In this document: in pieces, positions 23,401 to 34,373 of the stretch
How the letters are laid out: the number at the start of each line of letters is the position of its first letter
Position numbering within the stretch: position 1 is the stretch's first letter
Source of the DNA: Sinotaia quadrata
Lineage: Eukaryota > Mollusca > Gastropoda > Architaenioglossa > Viviparidae
Assembly (NCBI GenBank): GCA_028829895.1
Contig: CM054182.1
Span: forward strand, 11,687,501-11,751,500
Direction of reading: 5' to 3'
DNA length: 64,000 nucleotides
Translations under genes and position numbers: made by a program
Notes under the pieces: generated by a model
Seen by the model: only the letters and a program-made list of their open reading frames with translations
What the model was told of the DNA's origin: nothing
Databases searched by the model: none

Positions 23401-26400
23401 CTGATGCATCAGCAAAGCACCTTGAGGAAATGGTAAGTGTATAGCTGGGATCTGTAAAGATCTTTCACAGACTGTATAATGCATGCACTTGACACATACA
23501 ATTGCTTACATTTTATTCAGCTTTTCAATCGCATTAGGTGACAGTAGTCATTAAACTATGAATATGGAATGGATAGGAGTTGGGAAGTTTAATTTGTATG
23601 TCTAGTAATATTGTACTACATGTATTTTAAAACATTGATTAGCAACATATTTTAAAGAATTTTCACTGTAAAACATCATTGTGAAAAGAATGTAGGTGGT
23701 GGCCTGGACTATTTTTTTATGTCAATAACTGACGCATTAAATGTTTTCACCACAAGCCCAGCATATTAAAATATTTATTACATTTTTAATTAAGTAAGTA
23801 ATATAAAAGTAACATTTTTAATAATTCTAAAAGTAACTTGAAGAAAAATGTTTTAATAATTTTAGATTAAAATATTTTTAGATTTAAAAAATGCAGTGTC
23901 TAGATGGTTAAAGGACAAATTTGATTGTGGACTAACTATTACTCTAACAGAACACTTGTCATAAAATGAAATGCTTGGACACTGAAAACGTAAACATGTA
24001 AAAGTACGCACAGCTCACAGTTGGAGAACTAACTTTAGGCCAGGTCCTATTACAGAGAAAACAGCAGTGATTTTGTAAACATTCTGCAGATCAAATGCTA
24101 AAATAATTTCTGATTGACTTGAGCTTATTTATACATTTTTCTTTTGTTTGCAGAAAATCATACACATGCACATACATACATATATGCATGCAAGTGCATA
24201 GATGCACAGACACATGAGAATTGTTTTATTATTTATGACAATTTTTGTCAGAGACTTATTTGTTTAAGATTTACTTATTAGTCTTACAAACAAATTTAGT
24301 ACTTATTCAAATAATTAGGTTCTGTATATATGGATCATGTCAATATTTTAAATTTTTTAGTGTGAGTGAGAGAGCGAGAGAACCAGCGCTAATCTGAAGG
24401 TAGGAAAGCAGGAAATGAAATACTATTAAAAGTATTATAAACAAACATAATTACACCATAAATTATTGAAACCATTTCAAATGAACAATTAACAAAGTAA
24501 GATAAATTTAATATTAAAAATAAAAACAATAATTATAAATTGTGTGTTATAAACAAATTACACCATAAATTGTTTCAACTACTTCAAATGAAGGAAGAGA
24601 AAAGAAAGAGAAATTAATGAAAATGAAAGAATAATTATAAATGTGTGTTTAAGTTTTATACATTAAAGTGGACATGAGAAATTTTTGAAATACACAAAAT
24701 ATTTGAAAAAGTCAAAACAATGAAGGATTTAATATAATAATAATTTGTAAGTGTTCAGTAAATAATTATTTACAGTTTTGGAAATTGATTTTTTTGAAAG
24801 TGCCTTGAGCTTTTATATTGAAGGTATGACACTTGACAAAGAAACCAACTACATTGTCTGATCTTTGTGTGGGAATTATGGGATCTGTTCTTGTTCTGAA
24901 GTCCTGCAGCATTTTGATTGCAATTGTTTCAGTGACTGCTTTTGGTTGGTTCATCCATTCTCTCTCTGGTGTTCTAATTCTGTCATTCTCATACAGCTGT
25001 ATGTGTTGGATTTTTGCCACTTCATGTGCCATATCATGTATTTTGTTCAGTAGAGACTGACATCCAGTTGATGTAATTATATTCTCTTGTTTTATCCATG
25101 TACTTGTAGAGTTGGTACTTTGGATCCTTTGAAATTTTCATGGTTTTGCCTTGTGAGATTTTGTATGTAGTGTGCAATCATATAATTTAATTATCATTAT
25201 ATTATTATAGTATAGCATTAGCATCCTAAATAAAACGTCTATTGTCCAGTCTTTGGGTAGCAGTTTATAGGTGCATTTATTTTACTTGTAAATACATTTC
25301 TCATAATATTCTCAGTGCTTTTGAGATTATGTGTATTTGTGTGTGTGGTCAAATTCTTGCATGATTAGAAGTTGTATATGTGTGGTCACATTCTTGCATG
25401 ATTAGAAGTCTTCACTCTATATGGAATAGTTAAAAAGAAAAATCATGAGTTCACTGCATTTATTAAATCTGCATTAACTGAAATCAGTCTCACCTGAGGT
25501 CAGTATTGTATGCAGACATTATAAATATGGAAAAATGCACACAGATAAGAAAAATAGAAAAAATATATAAGATTTGTTAATTAGGACTAATAAACATTTA
25601 TAACTCTGTGTGATTGTGTTTTATTATTTATTTATTTATTATTCTGTATGAAACTAATAAAGAGGAAAATAGCTGGTGAAAATTCAAATTTTCAAGATTT
25701 TATTACAAATTACAAAAAGAAAGGAATGTATTATTGGATTCACATATTTTCACAATTGACAGGGTTTCTGGAATGGATTAATATTGTCAACTATTGTGAT
25801 ATTTAACGATAAAATGGGGTCACTGGAATAAATTAATATTGTAAAGCTAGGGTCCACTGTACTTAAACTTCACCGACAAAGAGAGTCATTCTGTATTCAC
25901 ACTTCATTAAGAAGCGGTCTTGTCCGATGTCTCTGGATTATTTCTTTATATAAAGTCCCTGATGACAACCATTGTCTAGATTTTTGATCCAACGTAGAGT
26001 ACTGACAATGCTACACAGGTTGTCATGAAAGAATTTCATGTAAAAATCTTCTCCGGTCATGACAAAGATAGAAAGATGTCCAGGCTTGGTGTAGACTGTA
26101 GAGTGTAGACAATACGAGGCCTCACACCTCTATGTAGTCTGGACGAGGTACGCACACTGGGGATAAAATAGCTCCGGATAGTCTTTTGACTAAAACCAAG
26201 TCCTTACTGCTTTAGAGAAAACGTGTGTGCGTATTCCTACTTTACTAACACTATGAAGGTGCATTACTTTGAGGTGCATACTCTTCTAAAAATATAGTTC
26301 CTAATTAAATTTGTAATAATGTTAAAAAAATCTAAACACGTTTTCTACATATTGTTAACATAATTATCGAACATCTAACATAAACAATTAATCAAATGTA

Positions 26401-29400
26401 TTTTTATTAGTGTTAAAAGCACATAATAAGCAAAGTCGCTGACAGTGCACATAATTAACACATCATTTTGCTCATAGAGGACACTTGCGAACGTCTGTTA
26501 CGTCACGTGATGGGCAAGTGGAGATAATCAAAGACAAAAAATAAAATTTTCCTGATTACCCAACCTTTTTCCATTACAGATGCTTCAGCATTATAAACAG
26601 ATAGCTCTAGAAAACTATATATTATATATATGTGATGCTGTCTGCGAAAACTCAGCTACTGTCGCTAAAATTGATTTTGCACTACAGCCATTTGTAGTCG
26701 ATTACTCCCCTTTGATAGTCCAGGGAGGTATGTACTTAAAAGAATGTATAGTACAAAAACTATCTAACATAAATTAAAATTTAAAAAAAAAAATAAACAT
26801 GAGATTCTGAATTTTAATAAATTATAAAAAACCCACTTTTGAATTTTTTTTTTCACATTAGCCGGGTTTTCCCAGACAGCATCACATATCTGAATTTCTT
26901 TGAATATATTATTTTTAAAACAATTTTTTTTACATCATTTGAATTTGTCCAATTTTTATTTTATAGAGGTCAAAGCCAGGTTCACAAGCATATTCAGATG
27001 TGGGTCATAGAGTTCAGTTAAATGCGGAACATTGCAATAACAAATGTGATATGAAATCTGAGGCAGAATTTCCCAGTGTGTCTCAAACCAGAAACCAGGG
27101 AAAGCGTAAGAAGAAATTAACTTTCAGAAGTTTCAACAGTTTTCTGACAGAGGAGAATGCTCTTGAGAAACCCAGGCACTATGGTTTGGAATTTTCTCGA
27201 CCTAAAGAGGCAGAGAAAAAAAATCTAAAGGAGTTTACTGATGTCACCCGTTTCACCAAGTGCAGTTTAGGTGAGCCAGATGCATTCAAAACAAATGTGG
27301 ACAGCTGGCTATCTTCAGATAACCGTTGGAATTCTAGTTTAGATAATGTTTCTTCTGCTGATGAGAATGATGTAGGCCAATGTATGATCACCACATATGG
27401 GGATAGCGGCCTACAAAAAAAAGAAAATAAATATGAAAACAAGGATGGACTCTGTTTTACTTCAAGTGGATCCACTGAGAATGACAAAAAAAGTGCATTA
27501 GAAATAGGCCACTCTTCATCTTCATCTTCACCTTCTCCAGACACATTAATTCAAGGAATAAATAGCATCAATGCTATAGATGTTGATTGTTTATCTTCAG
27601 AATCTTTTTTTACTTCCACCGTAAAAAACCTTGCAAAAGCTGAAGTCACAGATGAGGATAGTGGAGTGAGATCTAGTTGTAGCTCTGGTTTTGTCAAAAA
27701 GAATTCTGGATGGAAGCTTGTTGGTCCTGGAGTTGTGCACATACAAAATGTTCCTGAAAAGTCTGAGAAAGATCTGGAAGAATTAATCTCAAAATACGGA
27801 ACAATTCTGGAGGTAGAGAAACATTTCACCGGTGACCGTGCCATGAGGTTTAAGTAAGTATTATTTGGTTATTCATTTTTAAATTATAGATCAGATAATA
27901 ATCTTAACTAGTATTTAATGTATTAAATATTTATTTTCATTATGCTCTGTGCATCTTCATAAAGTTGTTTGATTTATTATGGATACCATGATTGTACATG
28001 CATGTAACTTAACCTAAGACCATTTGAAAGTTTAAATTTTAATTAGGCCCCTGCCATTCCCTAAATTTTATGTTGAAATTATATTTTATCTTATTTGTTA
28101 TTTTCCTCCTTATTACCAGTGACTTGTTATTGCAAAATATATGGTTTATTTTATTACATAAATTTGCACATTAACATATATGCACTAATATCTAAGATAT
28201 GATGTTTTTACTGACGTAACCCTAAATCTCACTGAAATCCTGAAAAATCTTGCCTGTACAGAGCTAAAAAAAAGTAAAAACGTCTGCCCAGTAAAGGGGA
28301 CTATAAAACCACAACTGTACAGCTGAAGTAGTTGATAGAGTTGGCTACTGGTGTGGATGTTCAGTTTATCCTTCTTGATTCTCAGCCAAACCTAGAGTGA
28401 TAAAAATGGACCGCTGTTTTTACTGTTACTATTTTTTACAAATTTAGAATGGATGTACTATTCTGGAACACAGAGACAATTTGTGTCCAGGCTTCTGGCA
28501 TTTGTAGGCTCTCAGTTGTATAGCCTTGATGATGCCCTTCAATCTGCAATCTGTTGAGGCAGTATACTGAAGTGAATCTGTAATCTATTTAAAGTTTTAA
28601 TTTTGATCACTGTTTTTATCACACTGTCGAATCTAGATTATTTTCTTTCTGTTTAGACTTTCTTCAAATGAAGCCTGTGAAAGTGTTGCATTAAACCTTC
28701 ATGAAAATGATACCATTTTTCCAGGTAAATTAAAAAATTTTCATAACTTAAAAAGAAATTGTATGTATAATATTTTTTTCCTTTCTCTTCACTGATCATA
28801 AAATAGTTTGCAATACTCCCACCCTTAAACTGACAAATGTATGAATCATTGTAAGTAAATGAAAGCAACATATGCCAACTTGTAGTTAAAGTTATTTTTA
28901 ATTTTAACAACAGTCCTCCTATCAAAATGAGCATACATTGAAGAAGAAAAAAGTAAATTATTTTTGCAAAATAAATTATTATTGAAGAAACAAATACGTT
29001 TTTATAAATCATTAAATTTGCTTTAACAAATTAAATAAGTGCATGTAAAGTAAATAAATATTTTATTATTTCTTTAGTTTTTACCTCTGGGCATTCTGCA
29101 GTTGTGGAAGAGATATTTACTGTAAATCTCATTTTTATAAATAGAACCATATTTTTTTCATTAGAAAACAATTTCTTGGTGGATATTATAAAAGAACTTT
29201 GGTTCTGTTAGTTGTATTTTTTGCTTGTTTTTTCTCCTTCTGTATTTTATGATGTTACACTGTACTTAGTTTTTGTTTCTATTTCTTGGATGGAGTTTGT
29301 TCTAAATATTATTATAAATTACAATTTAAATAAACTTGTATTATTTTAATTTGTAATGAAAATAAATATTACTTTTGTATACATGAACGTTCTCTCAGAA

Positions 29401-30643
29401 TAAGCAGGGTCATGTTAAATTAACAGTTCTTAATGTTTTAGAACATGATTGACTAAGTCTGACATGAACATTATATGTTTTATACTGTCATAATAGTAAG
29501 TATGGGTGCCATGAGGAAAGCAGATTACAGTGATCCAAATCATCCAGATATCTCAAAGACTATTTTAGTATTTATTTTTTTAAAATTGTATGAATTCCAA
29601 CATATATTTTTGTGATTGACTTTAATCAAAATATTAATATACAATTCAGGAAATTAACAATAGTATTTACACCTCAATAGATAGAATTTTGACATAGAGA
29701 ATTTTAAAAAAATTGTGTGAATTCTAACTTATATTTCTGTGATTGACCTTAGTTAAAATATAACTATATATTTATATAATTCAGGAAATTAGCAAAATTA
29801 TTTACACCCCCAGCTTGATACACAGTCTTATACTGGAATTTCGATATAATTCAATAGAACAAATAATTTTTATGTCATCAACATTTTTTCTTAAAATTCT
29901 GTTTAACCCTAGTTTATACTTTTATGAATACATACATATTTATTATAAGTTTTTACAAGCATCTCTTGGATCAAAAGTCAAAGCAAATCTGAGCACATTT
30001 ACAGCATTTTAAAACTTAAGTCCAATCTTCATGGCATAAAAAAAAGCAATCTTGTCTTCAAGCCTTAAATAAAGATATAATGCTGATACTGTGAAGTGTG
30101 ATAGACTTATCGTTTACAACAGTTGAAAGTTTAACTCATTTTAGATAACTTTGATTTGATGACTATTAATATGGAAATGCTCAAGCCAAAGCAAGAGCAG
30201 TATAATGTGGTTCACCAAAGATTGCAGTTGAGGTAGAGATGTATAGACTATAGTAGACATATTTTGATATGATTAAAGGAAAAAGGCATATTTAATTTTT
30301 GCACCTATTGTGAGATTCAGTATAAATATTAAATTAAGATTGATAGATCAGAACCTGTTATTTATTGTCTTAGTAATATTTCAAATGTTTGCCTTCTTAA
30401 CCCTTATCTGTTTTATTCCTTGTCTCAGAAGTTTATAAAAATCCCTATATCTTACATTATTTATAAAATAATTTATAATTAACTTTATTTATAAATAATG
30501 ACATAACTTTATTTATAAAATTCTAACACTATAATATTTTAATTGCAGCATTAAAATCATTTTCAATATATATTTCAGGTACAGTTCTCAAATGTTATGA
30601 CCAAATTGGCATTCAGAAATTTCTTGATTCTGGAAATATATAA
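17171..30643 (+). CDS. RRM-domain protein, seven coding exons
   Basis: Exons 17171-17446, 18222-18326, 23326-23432, 26580-26727, 26980-27853, 28657-28724 and 30579-30643 join without frame breaks and give 542 codons from ATG 17185 to TAA 30641-30643. Residues 1-210 are not recognised. Residues about 215-450 are Ser/Asp/Lys-rich with an SSSSSSPSP run and look disordered. A C-terminal RNA-recognition motif spans about 453-530: RNP2-like VHIQNV, then the helix EKDLEELISKYGTI. The RNP1 region (RAMRFKLSS) lacks the usual aromatics, so RNA binding may be weak or atypical. The layout (long unstructured N-part, divergent RRM) recalls RBM44-type proteins, but this is a guess. The first exon starts at an acceptor, so more 5' sequence may exist. 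A second gene sits in intron 2. Confidence 0.7.
18222..18326 (+). CDS. RRM gene exon 2
   Basis: 105 nt, phase 1 to phase 1, between an AACTGCAG acceptor and a GTAAAA donor. It encodes AEWFELGNDCYCAEDSFVFS and an acidic tail. The composition is clearly protein-like and the frame is closed on both sides by intron stops. Confidence 0.6.
18327..20205 (+). other. RRM gene intron 2, left part
   Basis: No supported exon. A minus-strand Lys/Glu-rich open stretch at 19300-19390 ends at a GTAAGT donor, but nothing joins to it. From about 19800 the sequence has more CpG and probably contains the promoter of the nested gene. Confidence 0.35.
20206..20305 (+). CDS. Nested gene exon 1
   Basis: 33 codons plus one base from ATG 20206 to the GTAAGT donor at 20306. 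It begins MADGIEYSCISRSDIEPVSN. There is an in-frame open extension to the left, but the context of ATG 20206 and the more CpG-rich flank favour it as start. Confidence 0.55.
20206..22385 (+). CDS. Unknown coiled-coil protein gene, nested in intron, with in-frame TGA
   Basis: Exons 20206-20305, 21222-21370 and 21951-22385 join in phase (1, 0) and give 227 sense and internal-stop codons before TAG at 22383-22385. ATG 20206 has a good context (CAACAATGG). A TGA at 21272-21274 interrupts exon 2; translation is coherent on both sides (FLPSKG / GRRPSPPVVSLNNRLLLQLR), so it looks like a nonsense change of a CGA Arg codon or a sequence error. Exon 3 encodes DVEVWFKKLFPESHFPTNRL and a mixed helical domain. 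No family was recognised. Coding continues downstream in other frames (22382-23012). The whole gene lies in intron 2 of the RRM gene on the same strand. Confidence 0.6.
21222..21370 (+). CDS. Nested gene exon 2 (contains TGA)
   Basis: CCCCACTTCAG acceptor and GTAAGT donor. The required phase gives DENFCQLEHTFLPSKG, TGA, then a basic and Leu/Gln-rich segment ending QQDNGMTQND. The other two frames also have stops. A GTGAGG donor just before the TGA (after 21270) would skip the stop but shift exon 3 out of frame. Confidence 0.55.
21951..22385 (+). CDS. Nested gene exon 3
   Basis: Acceptor TGTGTTTCAG; 144 codons open from GTG GAA GTC to TAG 22383-22385. Contains WFKKLFPE, a segment with LFLYLSTPRDLDF, and a basic C-terminal helix (RYDELIVKKKQDIK). 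The stop falls in an A-rich run and the next frame opens at once. Confidence 0.6.
   Translation: MEVWFKKLFPESHFPTNRLSGVLSRAETKFKSVFDAGGDLFLYLSTPRDLDFVSHSLELRGLKLGHLLDKIPLPPDTVASPITNALVLDLEIFRKKENLPKNFTLKWIRKLSGCVEDDKTLMKSVEQLKTRYDELIVKKKQDIK
22382..22789 (+). CDS. Coiled-coil ORF following the nested gene
   Basis: Opens in a different frame exactly where exon 3 stops, first internal ATG at about 22433. It has a CTIC motif, then a heptad-like coiled coil (KKEIQQLIEIKIKQETEVSV; QSQVEKLQTEIKQLKR) and a basic tail KPARKRRKPEASPT. It could be a second protein, or the continuation of the nested gene after a one-base change at 22380-22385. The basic tail shares DNA with 56047-56078. Confidence 0.5.
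   Translation: MAFLATVFQCTTVLKCAMQPLVQSASAHKTEALTSSCTICSKLKKEIQQLIEIKIKQETEVSVLKETILDLSKDKVELIRKVSFMENLQSQVEKLQTEIKQLKRNQDPQKPARKRRKPEASPTFKQKKQYNPSQK
22759..23012 (+). CDS. Second coiled-coil segment, frame-shifted
   Basis: A further helix (RLKNNVEMWKD; RTEHLKEENEQLKHQIQELN) to TGA at 23010-23012. Its frame meets the preceding ORF inside an eight-A run at 22758-22765, a typical place for an indel or a homopolymer error. Most likely the C-terminal end of the same protein. An AATAAA at 23246-23251 could end the transcript. Confidence 0.45.
23246..23251 (+). terminator. Candidate poly(A) signal of nested gene
   Basis: AATAAA 234 bp after the last stop of the nested coiled-coil frames and 75 bp before exon 3 of the RRM gene. 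Confidence 0.35.
23326..23432 (+). CDS. RRM gene exon 3
   Basis: 107 nt, phase 1 in and phase 0 out, GTAAGT donor. The CAG at 23323-23325 gives the phase needed by exon 2; the CAG ending at 23312 would not. It encodes EGDCLIAGTLLQSGKGRARL and then an Ala/Gln-rich helix. It begins only about 75 bp after a poly(A) signal attributed to the nested gene. Confidence 0.6.
24766..25137 (-). pseudogene. Unrecognised coding-like ORF fragment
   Basis: An open frame of 123 codons on the minus strand, bounded by TGA upstream and TAA downstream. The composition is protein-like rather than AT-driven (KIHDMAHEVAKIQHIQLYEN; TPEREWMNQPKAV; QRSDNVVGFFVKCHTFNI). No family was recognised. There is no convincing start codon at its beginning (first Met at 25032) and no clear splice sites, so it may be a fragment of a retrotransposed or mobile gene lying antisense in the intron. 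Confidence 0.35.
25880..26510 (-). mobile_element. Reversed copy of LTR-like block
   Basis: Segments at about 26130-26155 and 26460-26510 match the block at 9258-10356 in reverse. A segment at 25911-25950 matches 42818-42856 in reverse almost base for base (AATAATCCAGAGAC ... GGACAAGACCGCTTCT). A short inverted pair ATGACAACC / GGTTGTCAT lies at about 25970-26038. Confidence 0.5.
26580..26727 (+). CDS. RRM gene exon 4
   Basis: 148 nt after TTTTTCCATTACAG, donor GTATGT, phase 0 in and 1 out. The other two frames contain early stops, so the frame is fixed. It encodes a helical segment MLQHYKQIALENYILYICDA followed by FALQPFVVDYSPL. Confidence 0.6.
26980..27853 (+). CDS. RRM gene exon 5 (large exon, RRM start)
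   Basis: The long open frame runs to the donor GTAAGT at 27854. The natural-looking acceptor TTTTATAG ends at 26966, but its phase (0) does not fit exon 4 (phase 1). The CAG at 26977-26979 fits, so it is used here; the choice is uncertain. It encodes a KRKKK patch, a long Ser/Asp-rich region and the first half of the RRM (RNP2 VHIQNV). Confidence 0.7.
27854..30578 (+). other. RRM gene introns 5 and 6
   Basis: Apart from exon 6 (28657-28724), AT-rich intron DNA with no recognised element. A sequence of about 110 bp recurs in diverged form at 29560-29660 and 29690-29800 (AATTCAGGAAATTA, TATTTACACC). Confidence 0.4.
28657..28724 (+). CDS. RRM gene exon 6
   Basis: 68 nt between CTGTTTAG and GTAAAT. 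It completes the Lys codon left by exon 5 and continues LSSNEACESVALNLHENDTI, the second helix of the RRM. Phase 2 in, 1 out. Confidence 0.7.
30579..30643 (+). CDS. RRM gene terminal exon
   Basis: After TATATTTCAG it gives TVLKCYDQIGIQKFLDSGNI and TAA. TVLKCY fits the last beta strand of an RRM. Candidate poly(A) signals follow at about 30665 (ATTAAA) and 31184 (AATAAA). Confidence 0.65.
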
Positions 30644-30834
30644 CTTTGTGTACATTTGATATTATTAAAGTACAGACCACAGACAACTGCAACTGTTTAT
30701 GGAATGCTGTTCAATCTTCTAGGTTTTAATTAAAACACTACATTTACATTTAGAATTTTGATTATTTGCCAGAGAGTCAAACCCCAAGTTTTCAAACCAG
30801 ACATATGTTTGAATGTTGCTTATAAAGTACAGGC

Positions 30835-31270
30835 TGACCATGATACTATACATGTACTGTTTAATTGATATTTGCTGAAAACTGGATGGTCCTATAAAAC
30901 TGTATGCTGACTGCTGTTTATGCAGTAGTGAACATTGCTGTTTAACTGTTGATTGCTGAAAACTGGGAGTGTAGTACTGTACACTATTTGACTGCTGCTC
31001 ATAAAATAGTGAATGGTTGCTTCACTGTATATCACTGTTTAACTGCTGATTGCTGAAAACTTGGAGCGTAGTACTTTACACTATTTGACTGCTGCTTAAA
31101 AAACACAGGATGGCCAAAGAACTGTAGGTGCACAGTTTAACTGCTATTTGAAAACTGGATGGTTGTAATACTGTGCACTGTTTAATAAAAAATTATTGAG
31201 AACTGGACAGTCATAGCATTGTATATACAATTTAACTGCCAGTTACTAAAAACTGGATGAGCATAGCACT
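30835..31270 (+). repeat. Degenerate tandem repeat, ~70 bp units
   Basis: Variants of CTGTTTAACTGCTGATTGCTGAAAACTGGA recur about six times, with an ACTGTACA motif between them. It begins some 200 bp after the RRM gene stop. Confidence 0.6.
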
Positions 31271-31271
31271 G

Positions 31272-31440
31272 TACATCAGCAATTTCTAGCATATTCTCAA
31301 CTCGAGTGTTTACTCCAACTCTGACACAAAAATACCATCATTAGGAGTGCCCAAGAAAGTCGGGTTCGACAATTTAACAATTTATATAACACTTAAGTCC
31401 AGAAATAGGGATAGGCAAATTTATTCTGCCACACACTCTT
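31272..31440 (+). mobile_element. 3'-end fragment of dispersed ~1.5-kb element
   Basis: Matches the right part of the copy at 14637-16090 (CAGCAATTTCTAG, GGAGTGCCCAAG, GGCAAATTTA, ACACACTC). Only the last 165 bp are present. Confidence 0.6.
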
Positions 31441-33890
31441 TTGGAGATGAATCATAATTATACTTATTTGTTAGCTTACATATTGTGATAAATTATTTCT
31501 AAAGAAAGTATTTTTTTTCTTTCAGCTTAAGTTGCAACCTTGTGAATAATTAACTCCTGTTGATTCATTCAGTGCTATTCTTTTTTAATTGTTTAAACAG
31601 GAGTATCTTTTATGGTAATATATGAACATAATAATTTAAAATAAAAATAATTGTAACAGAAATTATTTTGTTTTTAATTATTGTTTAAAAAAATGTAATT
31701 GTCATCAAGCTCTGTGAAACAGTTTTAGAGACTGTTTTGTTTTAGTTTGTTTTTATCGATGACTGAATGAGCCATTGATCATTATTTTAAAAAAAAATAT
31801 GACTTTAAAAAAAAATGAAATTAAAAATTAAGAATCGTTTAGGCACATTGTGAAAAATTAATTTCTCAGCAGAATATTTTAAAGTAAGACTGTCAATGAA
31901 ATAAGTTTTTATAAGCTTCAATTTATGATTTATATATTTTGGTGACATTTGATTTATGTTTCATTTATTTGAACTATTTTGTTGAGTTTGGATTGCTTTA
32001 TTACATTAAAATGTTTCTTGATTAAATAACAGTTTTACTGTAATGTTTCACTGATTTTTCCATTTTTCTGTTTATGCCATGCATGTATGCTATCTTGCAA
32101 GCTAGCTACCGTCAAGTTCACACTTGTAACTCTCAAACAGAGTGAAGCACAGTGTGTTCTCAATATCTGGGTATGGATTCTTCATTTGTGGATTATCTGT
32201 GCATGAATCTTTAACATACTGAGTATTTTATTCCTATAATTACTTGCTTTTAGTATATACACAATATTTATTTAGTTCATAAAAATATGCGCTACATTTG
32301 TATAAATGTTATTAATGTGTATGAATAAACAGCAAGAGTCACTATAGTTAGAATAAGCTCTTGTACATATTTGTACAACACAATACAAAGTTGAATTATC
32401 TGTTTCTTCATTTACATGCTGTTGTTCGCCCATAAACTAATTAAAATTTAGGACATCACACCACCTCCCGGTTGCTCAAAGAGCCCCAGTGAGTATTCCT
32501 CACAAAATATAAAATATAACAAGGACAATGCATACTGTACAGGATGAATTTTACATAAAATGTAGAGGATAAGGAATGACACGAAGATGAGTGAAAATTA
32601 ATTTAAAAAATTTATAAGATAAATAAAATAGATAACAATCAAATCAAAATTCATGTCAGTTACAATTTTCAATTCTTAATCTAGCTATCTCAGGGAGATC
32701 TAGCCTGCCCTGAAATCTAGTTTTTCCCTAAAGAAAGATCTATTGTTCTTCAATCACTTTACATAACAGTCTCATGAAATACCAGGCACAAATAGAATAC
32801 AAACTCAGTTACTCTAAAACTCATGAGAATCACTTATCTGGTTACACCACCAGCCGATGTTCCTTTCATGCTACACAGAGCGAGTGGCTTGCATAACGAC
32901 AAACAATTTTCTCAGCTTGTCTCCGACAAACGCTTAGACGACTGGATCTGGTACCTTGAACATGTGATGGGTGAAGTGGGATGGGAAACGACAATACATC
33001 CAAAACGAAGAATGGAAAAAAGCAATTAACAATACAGTAATAAATATTTTGCCACAATTGATTGGCAATAGATTGGTATCAGAGGCAAATCTCTCTGAGT
33101 GACATAGTCCACTAAATTGAAAATAAATCATAGATCAAAATGTACATAATATTCTATCTAACATTATTACAGTTTACAAACGTCATTATCACACACACAC
33201 ACACAAAGGTTTTAAAATTATATATCTCACATAATACTACAGCAAATATGCCTTTGGTTTCTGCTAAAACAACGGGTATAAAAACATTGTATCGATGATT
33301 CCTGAATTTGGTATAGAAATCACAAGCTCTCTTTTCAAAGTCTTTTGACTTATAGTTATACATTCACACAGAATTTTACGATCTCTAATTGGACCCGACT
33401 CCCTTTTGTCAGGATGTTTGCAAAGTGAAGTAATTTAGATTTGCTCATTGGTCGACGTCATCACCTTCATCAAGTCATGCCTATGACACACCTTTACCCA
33501 TGGGCCAAGGTATTTTTTTAATGCCTATTCATTCATGATGAAACATGCTACTATTGATTTTTGCCTGAGGCTAAGATTTCTAGTTTCACTGCCGACTTTC
33601 CATTGATGTAGACTGGGGTTTACTCACTACTGGAGGTCAGGGTATGATTTACAAGTTAAATAATTTATTTTAATTATTTCCGTTTGCTCTACTTTGTACT
33701 TCAACTGAAAAACATCCGGTTTGCTTTTCCTTGTAACTTAAATGATTGGACTAAACGTGTGTGTGCCCCTTTTACTTTTATACCAATACATCTTAACACT
33801 GTTTGAATTAATATATTTTAATATTTATGAAATATGACTGGGCTAATATTAATGCCCTTGTCTCAGTAGAGACTGACACGAGCATCCTTA
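31441..33890. other. Intergenic DNA, no gene seen
   Basis: AT-rich. A short plus-strand open frame at 32823-33029 has a mixed composition but no splice or homology support. A short CA run lies at 33190. Around 32460-33000 the base composition is less AT-rich, which could be an old repeat. Confidence 0.35.
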
Positions 33891-33900
33891 ATCCACCATG

Positions 33901-34110
33901 AACTTTGATAATCTTGATGACTATGCTATACTCACAAGGAGAGAAATCAATAACTTTGATAATCTTGATGACTATGCTATACTCACAAGGAGAGAAATCA
34001 ATAACTTTGATAATCTTGATGACTATGCTATACTCACAAGGAGAGAAATCAATAACTTTGATAATCTTGATGACTATGCTCTACTGACAAGGAGAGAAAT
34101 CAAAGCTCAA
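33901..34110 (+). repeat. 51-bp minisatellite, ~4 copies
   Basis: Direct repeats of a unit starting AACTTTGATAATCTTGATGA. Because 51 is a multiple of three, the array stays open in two frames; one reads NFDNLDDYAILTRREI repeatedly. Copies are almost identical, showing recent homogenisation. No gene context supports translation. Confidence 0.9.
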
Positions 34111-34373
34111 TTTTTTTTTTTAAGCTTTATGCTCGGAAATCCTTAGTAACATGTTTCCCATATATTTTTCTCTCTTTTTAATGCTCGTAAGAGCTTAATG
34201 ACTTGCAGTCAGTTTTGAAGGATAGTAAGTTGAAGGCACTCTTCAAATGTGATAAAATACACGGGCATGGTATGTGTCTGTTAAATGTTCATAGTTTCCA
34301 AGATGTCCGCAATTTTTCTTTTCTGTTTTTTACACATAACTCCATGTTTTGTTCCCGCTGCATAGTGACATTA

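Larger units (their letters stand above)
23433..26579 (+). other. RRM gene intron 3
   Basis: AT-rich, 3.1 kb. Contains a minus-strand ORF fragment (24766-25137), a two-copy direct repeat with CTTGCATGATTAGAAGT (25350-25410) and a reversed copy of the LTR-like block (about 25880-26510). Confidence 0.5.
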
